In this document: piece by piece, positions 34,073 to 42,261 of the stretch | How positions within the stretch are numbered: position 1 is the first letter of the stretch | How the letters are laid out: the number at the start of each line of letters is the position of its first letter | Assembly: GCF_009755605.1 (NCBI RefSeq) | Contig: NZ_WPNZ01000007.1 | Coordinates: forward strand, 206,168 to 270,167 | Origin: Streptomyces typhae | GTDB taxonomy: Bacteria > Actinomycetota > Actinomycetes > Streptomycetales > Streptomycetaceae | Direction of reading: 5' to 3' | Length of the DNA: 64,000 bases | The notes under the pieces: generated by a model | Told to the model about the DNA's origin: nothing | Databases searched by the model: none | What the model saw: the letters and a program-made list of their open reading frames with translations, nothing else | Program-made: the position numbers and the translations under genes

Positions 34073-35266
34073 TCACACGACGTGGACCTCGGGACGGCCG
34101 CCGGTGACGGGGCCGTCGGCGAACCGTCCGGCGCTCAGGGGTGAGACGTCGACGAAGGGCTCGCGTCCCAGGTACAGGTCCCGTACGACTTCGCCGACGG
34201 CCGGGGCCTGCAGGAACCCGTGCCCGGAAAACCCGGTGGCGTAAAGGAAGTTGGAAACATCCCCCGCCCGTCCGATGAGGGCGTTGCAGTCGGGTGTCAC
34301 CTCGTACAGACCGGCCCACCCGTCGACGACCTCCAGGTCGGCGATGTCGGGCGCACGCACCCGGGCCACGTCCCGGAACGACTCGACCCAGTCCTCGGTC
34401 CACGTCGTGTCGAACCCTTCCTGCTGTCCCGGGTCGGCGAGCCCGAGGAGCAGCCCACCGCCGTCGGCGTTGTGGAAGTAGGCGGTGGAGGAGAAGTCGA
34501 TGGTGAAGGGGATGCGGGGAGCGGGCGGCCGGGGTGGGCGCGGGGGGCGGGTCAGGGCGATCTGGCGGCGCAGCGGCCGTACGGGGAGCGGCACCCCGAC
34601 GGCGTCGCCGATGCCGGCCGACCAGGCGCCGGCCGCGCACACGAGGGCGGAGCAGGGGATGACGCCCCGGTCGGTGCGCACGGCGGTGACGCGTCCGCCG
34701 CCGGTGGTGCCGGTTTCGACGTCCACGCCGGTGACCGTGGTCCCCGTACGGAGGCGCGCCCCGGCCCGTGCGGCGGCGCGCGCGTACCCCTGGACGACGA
34801 GCCCCGGCCGGGCGTGCCCGTCGTCCGGCGAGTACACGGCGCCGACGAGGCCTTCGGTCCGTACGTACGGACACAGCTCACGGGCCCGCGCCGGTCCGAC
34901 GACCCTGCTGGGCACGCCCATGCGGTTCTGCACGGCGACGCTCGCCCCGAACGCGGCGAGGTCCGCGGGGTCGCTCAGCAGGAACAGATAACCCACCCGG
35001 TCGAGCCGGATGTCGCCCCCCGGCCGCGCGGCGAAGCCCTCGTACGCCCGCAGGCTCCGCAGCCCGAGAGCGATGTTCACCGGATCGGAGAACTGCGCCC
35101 GCACCCCGCCGATCGGCTTCCCCGAACTCCCGCCCCCGAGCGTGCCGCGCTCGACGACGACGAGGTCGCGTACGCCGGCTTCGGCGAGATGGAAGGCGAC
35201 GGAGAGGCCGATGACGCCGCCGCCGACGATGACGACGGAACCGGCCGTACGGGAGGTTGCGGACAC
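34073..35266 (-). CDS. FAD-dependent amino acid oxidase, probable L-pipecolate oxidase
   Basis: 397-residue flavoprotein of the DAO/sarcosine-oxidase family. The N-terminal dinucleotide fold VVIVGGGVIGLSVAFHLAE, GGSSGKPIGGVRAQFS, and C-terminal GWAGLYEVTPDCNALIGR with ATGFSGHGF are diagnostic. The precise substrate is inferred from context: in Pseudomonas the AmaA oxidase next to amaB makes piperideine-6-carboxylate from L-pipecolate. GTG 35266 has GGAGGG 7 bases upstream, clearly better than the far upstream frame opening. First gene of the operon. Confidence 0.75.
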   Translation of the reverse strand: MSATSRTAGSVVIVGGGVIGLSVAFHLAEAGVRDLVVVERGTLGGGSSGKPIGGVRAQFSDPVNIALGLRSLRAYEGFAARPGGDIRLDRVGYLFLLSDPADLAAFGASVAVQNRMGVPSRVVGPARARELCPYVRTEGLVGAVYSPDDGHARPGLVVQGYARAAARAGARLRTGTTVTGVDVETGTTGGGRVTAVRTDRGVIPCSALVCAAGAWSAGIGDAVGVPLPVRPLRRQIALTRPPRPPRPPAPRIPFTIDFSSTAYFHNADGGGLLLGLADPGQQEGFDTTWTEDWVESFRDVARVRAPDIADLEVVDGWAGLYEVTPDCNALIGRAGDVSNFLYATGFSGHGFLQAPAVGEVVRDLYLGREPFVDVSPLSAGRFADGPVTGGRPEVHVV

Positions 35267-35584
35267 GGCGAGACCCTCCGACTCAACGGGAGTTGAGCAG
35301 TTTCCGCTGCGGGAGCCGCTGCGGGAGCTGCCGCAGCTGTTGCTGCGGGAGTTGCTGACGGGCGGGCGATCCACCGGTCATGGTCCAGCAGGACGACCAC
35401 CACCGTCCACGACCACGCCCAGCCACACCAGCCCCCAGACCGATTCCCGCCCCTCCCCGCTCCTCCCCCCTCCTGCCCGCCCCCCACTCCAGCCCAGCCC
35501 TCGGCTCCGGCCCAGCCCCGCACACGCACGCCGGCCGGGCCGACGAGGCCCCCGGCACCTATCCGCTACGCTGTCCTTGGTCAC
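35267..35584. other. Gene-free region before tRNA-Arg
   Basis: It starts with three copies of a CTGCGGGAG motif (about 35308-35360), then a C-rich, G-poor stretch (35410-35540), and ends with TACGCT (35567-35572), a plausible -10 box for the tRNA. No coding signal is evident. Confidence 0.4.
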
Positions 35585-35657
35585 GCCTTCGTAGCTCAGG
35601 GGATAGAGCACCGCTCTCCTAAAGCGGGTGTCGCAGGTTCGAATCCTGCCGGGGGCA
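35585..35657 (+). tRNA. tRNA-Arg (anticodon CCU)
   Basis: A full cloverleaf folds: acceptor GCCTTCG with CGGGGGC (two G-U pairs), D arm AGCTCAGGGGATAGAGC, anticodon stem CCGCT/AGCGG around loop CTCCTAA (anticodon CCT), T arm GCAGG-TTCGAAT-CCTGC, discriminator A. CCA is not encoded. Arg-CCU tRNA genes are frequent integration sites for mobile elements. Confidence 0.97.
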
Positions 35658-35675
35658 CAGAGAAGTAGCTGTGCA

Positions 35676-35708
35676 GGGGCCCTTCCGTCCGACAGGTGGA
35701 AGGGCCCC
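35676..35708 (+). terminator. tRNA terminator
   Basis: GGGGCCCTTCC and GGAAGGGCCCC form a perfect 11-bp stem with an 11-base loop, 18 bases after the tRNA. Confidence 0.8.
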
Positions 35709-35852
35709 CGCTGGCGGCGTACAGGGTGTGCGCCAGGGCTGATGAGCTGCTGTGCGTCAGCTTTCCAGCAGAAACGGCGTGGATTCGGTACGCAAGTCTG
35801 TAACTTCTTCTTCTCGGAAAAACTCTGGGTGCCTCAGTGGCAGGATGGCGCC

Positions 35853-36275
35853 ATGGTGCTTCAGGTGGGGGTCAGAGCGCTCCAGAAGAGACGAGATCAG
35901 CTACGCGACTCCGCCGAGTCGGTGGACTCGGACGACGCGCTCGGAGACGTGGCCACGGTCTGCCTTCTCTTATTTTATGCCGCTGAGTGCGGGCTCAAGG
36001 AGCGGTTACTGGTCCGGCAGGGACGCCGGGACTCTGCCGCCATGGAGGCCACACACGACCTGCGCAAGCTTGCCAAGGAACTACGGCTGCCTCGGGTGAT
36101 GGGTGCACGCCTCGACCGCCTCCAGAGTTGCAGAATGAACCCGCCCATGCGTGGCTCCGTTGCTCTGGCCGATCTCCATCAGGCATGGCGCTATGGTGCA
36201 AAGCTCGACTCAGCGGATGAAAAGGAAGCCCAAGAGGCACTTCGCGCTCTGATCAGTTGGTGTGAGCAGGACTAA
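35853..36275 (+). CDS. HEPN-like domain small protein
   Basis: A 140-residue, mostly helical protein. YAAECGLKERLL (42-53), THDLRKLA (67-74) and AWRYGAKL (111-118) follow the pattern of HEPN-type domains (helix with AAExxLK, then a T-H-D-L turn). I do not see the RX4-6H ribonuclease motif, so catalysis is doubtful. ATG 35853 has AGGA 7 bases upstream; GTG 35829 is possible. Leu40 and Leu52 are TTA codons, so translation should need the bldA tRNA. The stop is 18 bases before the large NTPase gene, so they form an operon. Confidence 0.65.
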   Translation: MVLQVGVRALQKRRDQLRDSAESVDSDDALGDVATVCLLLFYAAECGLKERLLVRQGRRDSAAMEATHDLRKLAKELRLPRVMGARLDRLQSCRMNPPMRGSVALADLHQAWRYGAKLDSADEKEAQEALRALISWCEQD

Positions 36276-36293
36276 GGGTAGGAGTACGTGGTC

Positions 36294-39038
36294 ATGGCCG
36301 AGCTGACTGACCTGGAAGGACTCGCTCCACCCGAGCATCTCTTCACTTGGGTGGATGTGGAAGAGCACCTGGCTCTCCTGGCGGCATCGGACCGGTGGCC
36401 CCGCTGGCTGCAAGCAGCGGATGGCTGGTGGGACGGGTTGGAGCTCGTCATCTCACCCGGCACCGATGCCGAGAAAGTGAAGCAATGGTTGGACGAAGCT
36501 TTCGGAGCTGGTTCGACCGAATGGCACGACGGTACGCTGGTGCTGGCGCTCGACGATCCAAGGACCACAGAATTCGTTGGCCTGCCCGTCATGCTGAGCC
36601 CGGCCTCAGACAATGCGAACCAGCCACGACGTATCCCACTACTACGCGAGAAGCACATCACTCCGCAGCTGGCACTCCCGCTGGAAAGGCCCGCCGACGA
36701 GTCCTTTGCCGACGATGTACAACTGGTGGCGTTCCATTCATTCAAAGGCGGTGTCGGGCGTACGGTCCACGCGGTTGCCATGGCTGACACTATTGCCCAG
36801 CGTGGTGGAAGCGTCCTGTTGATTGACGCCGATCTTGAGGCTCCCGGCATCACGTGGATGCACAGAGCCCAAGGGGGTCAACTCGACTTCTGCTACGAGG
36901 ATCTGCTCGCTCTGCTGCAGGGGGCCGATGACGGCAGTTGGTCGGGGGCCGTGGACATCGCCGCCGCCTACTTGCCCAACCAGCAGGTCGGGCGATACGC
37001 CAGCGGCGGGCGGGTGACCGTGGTCCCGACCAGCCGGAGGCCACTGCTCGGCCCGCCCCGGATCGACCCGGCGGATCTGCTGACGCCGAACCGCTCCCCG
37101 TATTTTCTGACCGAAGCACTCTCGGCGCTCGCCGCACGCGTGAAGGCAGACACCCTCGTCGTGGACCTGCGAGCAGGAGCGACCGAGTTGTCTGCCCCTG
37201 TATTGCTCGACCCCCGAGTCCAGCGTGTGTTCGTCACCACCTTGAGCCACCAGTCACTCGCTGGAACCGAAAGGCTGCTGCGACAACTGGGACACCGGGC
37301 CCCGTCGCTGCAGCATGTCGATCCGGCCAGCGCCGTGATCATTACGCAGTACCGACAGGACGTCCACGAGGATCAGGTGGAACGTGCACGCAATGAACTG
37401 GGCAGCGCTCTCTTCGCGTCGCTCAGGCAGTCGGCCCAAGAACCCGGCGCCGAGGTCGACGACACCGGTGAAGTAGACACCGGCCTCCTCTCCCAGCCAC
37501 TACTCAGTCCGTTCCGGGAAGAGCTGCTTGCACTCCCTTCGGCTTGGGACGCAGTAATGCGAGTGCTGGAGAGCAGCAAGGTAGCCGAAGCCCTGGAACC
37601 GATCGTGCCCACTCTGGTTTCTCCGGCTTCCCCCGAAGCAAAGGAACTACTGGAAACGATCGATCACACCACGCTGCGCAGTCGACTGGCGGAGACCGCT
37701 CGACGGTTCATTTACGCCGAACGAGAAGGCATGTCGTCAGCCAGCGGCTTCCTGGTAACCGATCCGCTGCGCAGGCTACTGGGTGATCACCGTACAGAAC
37801 CGCCTTTGGCTCTCGTGGTGGGCGCCAAGGGCGCCGGCAAGACCTTCCTGTACGCGAAGGCATGCGCGGCACAGACATGGGACAGGTTCGCCCAGCAGTC
37901 CGAAATCGAAGGCGTTGAACTATCCATTCCCGTGGTTCCCGTACTCGAGTCGGACAATCTTGAGTATGACGCCCTGACAACGCAGGACTTGCGCTCTGCA
38001 TTCATTGCGGGGCACAGCGGAGAGTCAGGGCAAGGCGCTGCCTCGCAGGAGATCAAAGACCGACTGAAGGCAGGGCTAGCGACGCTCGACGCACAGGACG
38101 AGCTTCAGTGGCGACAATTGTGGCTCGAATGCCTAGCTATCGCGGCAGGTGTTCGGCCGCCTGACAGCCGGAGCGCGGAAACCGTTCTCACCGAGCTGGG
38201 CAAGCGGGCGCGGGCTGTGTTCGTCATTGATGGCCTTGAGGACCTGCTGCAGTCACTCGACAGCGAATCCAAGCGCACGGCGCTGCGCGTTCTGTTGATC
38301 GACGTCCTCGCCTGGCTGCGGTCGCTACGAGGCCGCCCCCTGGGATTGGTGGTTTTCGTCCGTCAGGATCTGGTGGCACGGGCAGTGCGCCAGAACAGCG
38401 GGCAGCTCTTGGCTCGATACGATCCCTATGCACTGCGCTGGGACAAAGAGGAGGCTCTGCGGCTCGCACTGTGGGTAACTGCTCACGCAGGCGCGCTTCC
38501 CGCGCCCGTGGATCAGTCCCAGATCGCCGAGCTGCCCTACGACGAACTCGTAGACACGCTCATCCCGGTGTGGGGCTGGAAGATGGGAACAGAGAAGTCC
38601 AAAGAAGCGCGTTCCCACCTCTGGGTGCCTGCCGCCCTTGGGGATTTCAATGATCAAGTGCAAGCCAGGGACGTGGTTGTTTTCCTCTCCGAGGCAGCGC
38701 ATCTGTCAATTCCTCAGACCGCGTGGGAAGATCGCTTGCTGATCCCTGGGGCCATGCGCAAGGCACTGCTCGCGTGCAGCACGAACAAGATCGACTCAAT
38801 TCAGCAGGAGAATCAGGAAGTCGGCGATCTGTTGAGTCGACTGCAGCAGGTGCGCCAACAAGTGACGGTTCCTTTTGATTTGGAGGAAGTGGGCATCTCG
38901 GTGAAGGACGCGGACTTCCTCGTGGACTCCGGGGTCTTCGCTCGAGGCCCTGACGGCCGCTATTGGGTGGCTGAAATCTACCGCCACGGTCTGGGGTACG
39001 GAAGCGAACGCAGGGCCAAGGTGCTATGGCGGAGATGA
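36294..39038 (+). CDS. KGGVGR-type MinD-like plus P-loop NTPase fusion protein
   Basis: 914 residues, cytosolic. Residues 1-140: uncharacterised domain. About 141-430: MinD/ParA-like domain with a variant Walker A FKGGVGRT (K151; the usual KGGVGKT lysine is Arg) and LLIDADLEAPG. About 460-790: second P-loop module with GAKGAGKT (510-517) and Walker B-like VFVIDGLEDLL (~642-652). C-terminus: winged-helix-like segment ending AEIYRHGLGY. ATG 36294 has GGAG 9 bases upstream; GTG 36288 is only 3 bases away. Third-position GC is lower than in neighbours. The layout resembles NTPases of bacterial conflict systems; function unknown. Confidence 0.75.
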   Translation: MAELTDLEGLAPPEHLFTWVDVEEHLALLAASDRWPRWLQAADGWWDGLELVISPGTDAEKVKQWLDEAFGAGSTEWHDGTLVLALDDPRTTEFVGLPVMLSPASDNANQPRRIPLLREKHITPQLALPLERPADESFADDVQLVAFHSFKGGVGRTVHAVAMADTIAQRGGSVLLIDADLEAPGITWMHRAQGGQLDFCYEDLLALLQGADDGSWSGAVDIAAAYLPNQQVGRYASGGRVTVVPTSRRPLLGPPRIDPADLLTPNRSPYFLTEALSALAARVKADTLVVDLRAGATELSAPVLLDPRVQRVFVTTLSHQSLAGTERLLRQLGHRAPSLQHVDPASAVIITQYRQDVHEDQVERARNELGSALFASLRQSAQEPGAEVDDTGEVDTGLLSQPLLSPFREELLALPSAWDAVMRVLESSKVAEALEPIVPTLVSPASPEAKELLETIDHTTLRSRLAETARRFIYAEREGMSSASGFLVTDPLRRLLGDHRTEPPLALVVGAKGAGKTFLYAKACAAQTWDRFAQQSEIEGVELSIPVVPVLESDNLEYDALTTQDLRSAFIAGHSGESGQGAASQEIKDRLKAGLATLDAQDELQWRQLWLECLAIAAGVRPPDSRSAETVLTELGKRARAVFVIDGLEDLLQSLDSESKRTALRVLLIDVLAWLRSLRGRPLGLVVFVRQDLVARAVRQNSGQLLARYDPYALRWDKEEALRLALWVTAHAGALPAPVDQSQIAELPYDELVDTLIPVWGWKMGTEKSKEARSHLWVPAALGDFNDQVQARDVVVFLSEAAHLSIPQTAWEDRLLIPGAMRKALLACSTNKIDSIQQENQEVGDLLSRLQQVRQQVTVPFDLEEVGISVKDADFLVDSGVFARGPDGRYWVAEIYRHGLGYGSERRAKVLWRR

Positions 39039-39183
39039 CAGGCGAGGGCGTCCCTCTGGCCGGTGACCGAAAGCTGTCCTGAAGAATTTCCCGTACGCGA
39101 GCCGAATACCTCCCCCCTGGATGCACGTTGTATAACTCCGGGCCGAGGGCCGGGACACCGCACAAGGTCATGGTCGGCTGGCG

Positions 39184-40320
39184 TCAGGGTCGGCCGGCCG
39201 CGCCATGAGGGCTTTTTTCGTCACGCTCGCGGCGTGCAGGCTTGGGGTTCCGAGGGGCAGGGGATGGAGTGCCCCCCGGAGGCGGCTGCGCCCTCGGGGG
39301 CGTGCTTCCCGTCGCCGCCTTCGCCGCCGCCGTCACGGCTGCGATCCGGCTGCGTACGCCTTGCGGCAGCGCCTCTCCCCTGACGGTGGTCGTCGTGTTC
39401 ACCACGTCCTCCGCCAGGGAGTACAGCTTGGTGTTGGTGTTCTGCGACGCCGAGACCAGGACGTCCCAGGCGCTCTCCGGACTCAGGCCGAAGCTCGACA
39501 TCAGGATGCCGCGGGCCAGGTCGATGGTCGGGCGCGTCTGCATGGCCCGGCGCAGCTGGGTGATCGTGGTCCGCAGGTCCTCCGGGGATTCCGGGGCCTT
39601 GGAGGATTCCGGGGGGTCGGGGGATACCGGGGCCTCGGGGGAATCAGGGCCCTCGGGGGACTTCCGCTTCCCGGAGGGCTCCCGCCCCTCGGGGGACTCC
39701 TCCGCCTCGTCCGGAGGCGCGTACAAGAAGACCGCCCCGGTCAGGTCGAGGAGTCGCTCCACGGACGGGCTCAGGGAACGGATCGTCACCGCCTTGCCCC
39801 GCCTGATGGCCTCCTGGCGCAGGCTGAGCAGCAGATTCAGGCCCGAGCAGTCGCAGAAGCCCACGCCGGTCAGGTCCAGGGTGAGGCCGCGGGGCGCGTC
39901 GCCGAGGGTTCGGAACAGGTCGGGGCGCAGGCGTCGGGTGGAATCGAGGTCCAGCTCACCCCTGATGGTCACGGCGACAAGGCCCACAGGGTCCACAGGG
40001 TCCACAGGGTCCATAAGGCCCCGGTCGGGGGCGGACCCAGCGCCGTCCGCAGGACGAGGGCCCGGCTCCGAATCAGCACCGTCCGCAGGACGAGAGCCCG
40101 GCTCCTGATCAGTGCCGTCCGCAGGTGGAGGGCCCGGCTCCGCCTGAGTGCCGTCCGCAGGGCCGGACTCCACACCCTTCACCCACAGCACCGCGCCCCT
40201 CCCACCCGCCGGCACCCGCACCGGCGCAGGCGCTATCGAGGGAACGTCGTTCGGCGCGTACTCGGTGCACCCGTTGCTTCCTCCTGTGAGGGGCTGCTCA
40301 GAGTATGCGGGCTCCGGCAT
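39184..40320 (-). CDS. STAS-ANTAR regulatory protein
   Basis: 378 residues. A disordered N-terminus with an in-frame repeat (PADG..EPG units, about residues 55-95) leads to a STAS domain (VAVTIRGELDLDSTRRLRPD, LDLTGVGFCDCSGLNLLLSL), the anti-sigma-factor-antagonist fold whose phospho-acceptor Ser lies in DCSGLN. A Ser/Pro/Glu linker precedes an ANTAR RNA-binding domain (TITQLRRAMQTRPTIDLARGILM). This suggests signal-dependent antitermination. ATG 40320 has GGGAG 5 bases upstream; ATG 40338 has its only candidate site too close. Confidence 0.82.
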   Translation of the reverse strand: MPEPAYSEQPLTGGSNGCTEYAPNDVPSIAPAPVRVPAGGRGAVLWVKGVESGPADGTQAEPGPPPADGTDQEPGSRPADGADSEPGPRPADGAGSAPDRGLMDPVDPVDPVGLVAVTIRGELDLDSTRRLRPDLFRTLGDAPRGLTLDLTGVGFCDCSGLNLLLSLRQEAIRRGKAVTIRSLSPSVERLLDLTGAVFLYAPPDEAEESPEGREPSGKRKSPEGPDSPEAPVSPDPPESSKAPESPEDLRTTITQLRRAMQTRPTIDLARGILMSSFGLSPESAWDVLVSASQNTNTKLYSLAEDVVNTTTTVRGEALPQGVRSRIAAVTAAAKAATGSTPPRAQPPPGGTPSPAPRNPKPARRERDEKSPHGAAGRP

Positions 40321-40404
40321 GGCCTCTCCCTCTCGCATCTCCGCCTACCGCCGCTTCCGCCCCTAGGCTGCCCCGCCCCGCCCACACCAGTCAACTAATA
40401 CATG

Positions 40405-40450
40405 AAACGTAGTACGTGTTTTTGAAAGCGTGTGACTCTCCCCCTAGAGT
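40405..40450 (+). promoter_or_regulatory. Leaderless promoter and near-palindrome
   Basis: TTGAAA (40422-40427), a 17-base spacer and TAGAGT (40445-40450) form a good housekeeping promoter whose start would fall at ATG 40458. AAACGTA-G-TACGTGTTT (40405-40421) just upstream is nearly palindromic and may be an operator. Confidence 0.65.
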
Positions 40451-40457
40451 TGGCGCC

Positions 40458-40799
40458 ATGGATGGAGTGCCCGAGCCGCATACCGGGTGGACGTTTCTGA
40501 CGAATCACGCACGGGTGCTTGCAGCGATCGCGGACAATCACAACGCGCGTATCCGTGACATCGCCGCGCACTGCCGTCTCACCGAGCGTGCCGTCCAGAA
40601 GATCATTGCCGACCTGGAGCAGGACGGATATCTGTCCCACACCCGTGAGGGCCGCTCCAACACCTACCGGATCGATCCGGCCAAGGTCCTGCGGCACCCG
40701 GCCGAGTCCGGCCTCGCGGTGGCCTCGCTGCTCTCCCTGCTCGTCCGCGACGAAGCCGACCGCACCGGCTCACCGGCCACCGGGGTCGAGCACAGATGA
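40458..40799 (+). CDS. Winged-helix DNA-binding protein
   Basis: 113 residues: HARVLAAIADNHNARIRDIAAHCRLTERAVQKIIADLEQDGYLSHTREGRSNTYRI is a complete MarR/HTH-type winged helix with recognition helix TERAVQKIIADL and wing HTREGRSNTYRI. There is no ligand domain. ATG 40458 lies directly at the predicted transcription start, so the mRNA is probably leaderless. Its target is unknown; autoregulation via the adjacent near-palindrome is possible. Confidence 0.82.
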   Translation: MDGVPEPHTGWTFLTNHARVLAAIADNHNARIRDIAAHCRLTERAVQKIIADLEQDGYLSHTREGRSNTYRIDPAKVLRHPAESGLAVASLLSLLVRDEADRTGSPATGVEHR

Positions 40800-40801
40800 C
40801 G

Positions 40802-40862
40802 CGGAGAGCCCAGCACGGGTGACCCGGAGAGCCCAGCACAGGTGACCCGGAGAGCCGACCGC
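40802..40862. repeat. 23-bp tandem repeat
   Basis: CGGAGAGCCCAGCAC-type units begin at 40802, 40825 and 40848 (period 23), just after the winged-helix gene stop. A related GACCG-rich stretch continues to about 40920. No gene lies in 40800-40968. Confidence 0.75.
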
Positions 40863-40968
40863 CCGACGCCCGAGGAGCCGACCGCCCGACGACCGGCGGG
40901 CCGACCGCCGATGACCGGCGAACCCACCGCCGCCGGCCACCGAGCGATCAGGGACCGCAAGAACCTCC

Positions 40969-42171
40969 TCAGCGTCCCCCCGACTCCGACTCCGCCGGCG
41001 CGGAGTCGGAGCCTCCCGTACGCACCCTCCCCACCGTCTTGAGCAGCCGGTCCGCCTGCTTGCGCAGACCGGGGTGGGCGAGGACGGTGTTCCGCAGACC
41101 GCGCACCGGTCGTCGCCACAGGCGGTGGGCCGTCGCCACCGGGTGCGGCCGGGTCACGAAGCCCTCGGCCACGCGCAGTTCGCGGGTCTTGAGCCAGTCC
41201 TTGTACTCCTTGTCGCCGCGCCCCAGGTCCAGGACGCGGACGCCCGCACGGCCCGCCGCCTCCGCCATCCGCAGATGCATGATCAGGCCGGGTGAGTAGT
41301 AGCGCAGGTCGGGGTCGTACGTGGTGAACCAGGCCGCGAAGACCGTGCTCGACATCGGGCCGAAGTGCGCGGCGACCGGACGGTCACCGGCGTAGACCAC
41401 CGAGAGGACGCCGGTGAACTGCTCCTCCCTGACCTGGAAGAGCTGTTCCACCAGGTCCACTATCCACGGTCGCGCGAAGCGGTCCATGCGGGACGTCCTG
41501 CGGTACTGGGCGGACTTCCACCGCATGAGCCGGCGCAGCACGGCCGGATCGCGCTCGTCGAAGACGAAGCGCAGCTCCCCCAGGTCGCGCCCGAGGCGCC
41601 GTTCCTTCTTCAGGGTCGTCTTGGCGAGGCCCGGGTAGGTGGCGCGCAGCCACTCCGCGTATCCGTCGGACCCGACGGACCGGAGGGACCCGCCGGACCG
41701 GACGGACCCGCCGGACCCCACGGACCCGACGCCGGCCTCGGTGTCGGCGCCGCCGCCGTCCTTCAGGTCGATCACCGGCGAGGCGAACGTGCCGGTGACA
41801 TAGCGGCCGAACGGCTCCTGCTCCTCCACGAGATGATCGAACTCGAAGACGGACAGGCCGCAGGCCCGCAGCAGTTCCCTGGCGTCCCAGGAGACTCCGG
41901 GCCGGTGCACGAGGGCCTGGCAGTCGGAGAGGCCGAGGCCGACGGCCCGGCCGACACCGAAAGCGGTGCGCTCGTACGGGAAGAAGCCGACGGGCTCCCC
42001 GCCCTCGTGCAGGACCGCCACATGGGCCCCGCCGCGGCACCTGCCGACGCCCGCCGCGAACTCCGGTGCCAGAAACGGGTTTCCGTAGTCGGGCGACTCC
42101 TGCATCGTCCGGTGCCAGGCATCGAGGAGCGGGGTGCTCAGCTCCTCGGCCCTGTGGTTGGTTATCTTCAC
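40969..42171 (-). CDS. CelD/BcsL-type GNAT acyltransferase
   Basis: 400 residues in a double-GNAT (FemAB-like) layout: N-terminal half with VAVLHEGGEPVGFFPYERT and SDCQALV, and C-terminal Acetyltransf_6 half with VVYAGDRPVAAHFGPMSSTVFAAWFTTYDPDLRYYSPG and DLGRGDKEYKDWLK. Family members act in polysaccharide or antibiotic modification; the substrate is unknown. A Gly/Ser/Val repeat insertion (about residues 143-166) separates the halves. GTG 42171 directly follows the stop codon of a 29-codon upstream ORF, so translation is probably coupled. Confidence 0.82.
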   Translation of the reverse strand: MKITNHRAEELSTPLLDAWHRTMQESPDYGNPFLAPEFAAGVGRCRGGAHVAVLHEGGEPVGFFPYERTAFGVGRAVGLGLSDCQALVHRPGVSWDARELLRACGLSVFEFDHLVEEQEPFGRYVTGTFASPVIDLKDGGGADTEAGVGSVGSGGSVRSGGSLRSVGSDGYAEWLRATYPGLAKTTLKKERRLGRDLGELRFVFDERDPAVLRRLMRWKSAQYRRTSRMDRFARPWIVDLVEQLFQVREEQFTGVLSVVYAGDRPVAAHFGPMSSTVFAAWFTTYDPDLRYYSPGLIMHLRMAEAAGRAGVRVLDLGRGDKEYKDWLKTRELRVAEGFVTRPHPVATAHRLWRRPVRGLRNTVLAHPGLRKQADRLLKTVGRVRTGGSDSAPAESESGGR

Positions 42172-42261
42172 TCAGATCGACCGCCTCTCCGCGGACTCCG
42201 CGAGGGGCGCAGTCGCGGTACGGGCCGGTAAGGCGTATCGATCGTTGTCCTTGGATCGCAT
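42172..42261 (-). CDS. 29-residue TTA-containing leader ORF
   Basis: ATG 42261 is preceded by GGGGAGGG at 6 bases, a strong ribosome-binding site. It encodes MRSKDNDRYALPARTATA... ending RRSI, and its TGA (42174-42172) abuts the GTG start of the acyltransferase. Codon 11 is TTA (Leu), the rare bldA-dependent codon. The tight junction and strong site suggest a translationally coupling leader or a small partner peptide. No family is recognised. Confidence 0.6.
   Translation of the reverse strand: MRSKDNDRYALPARTATAPLAESAERRSI

Noticed and set aside
35853..36275. HEPN ribonuclease assignment
   Set aside because: No RX4-6H motif is visible, so only a HEPN-like helical domain is claimed, not nuclease activity.
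35658..39183. Integrated element with attL/attR at tRNA-Arg
   Set aside because: No integrase gene and no second copy of the tRNA 3' end was found downstream, so insertion by site-specific recombination is not shown.
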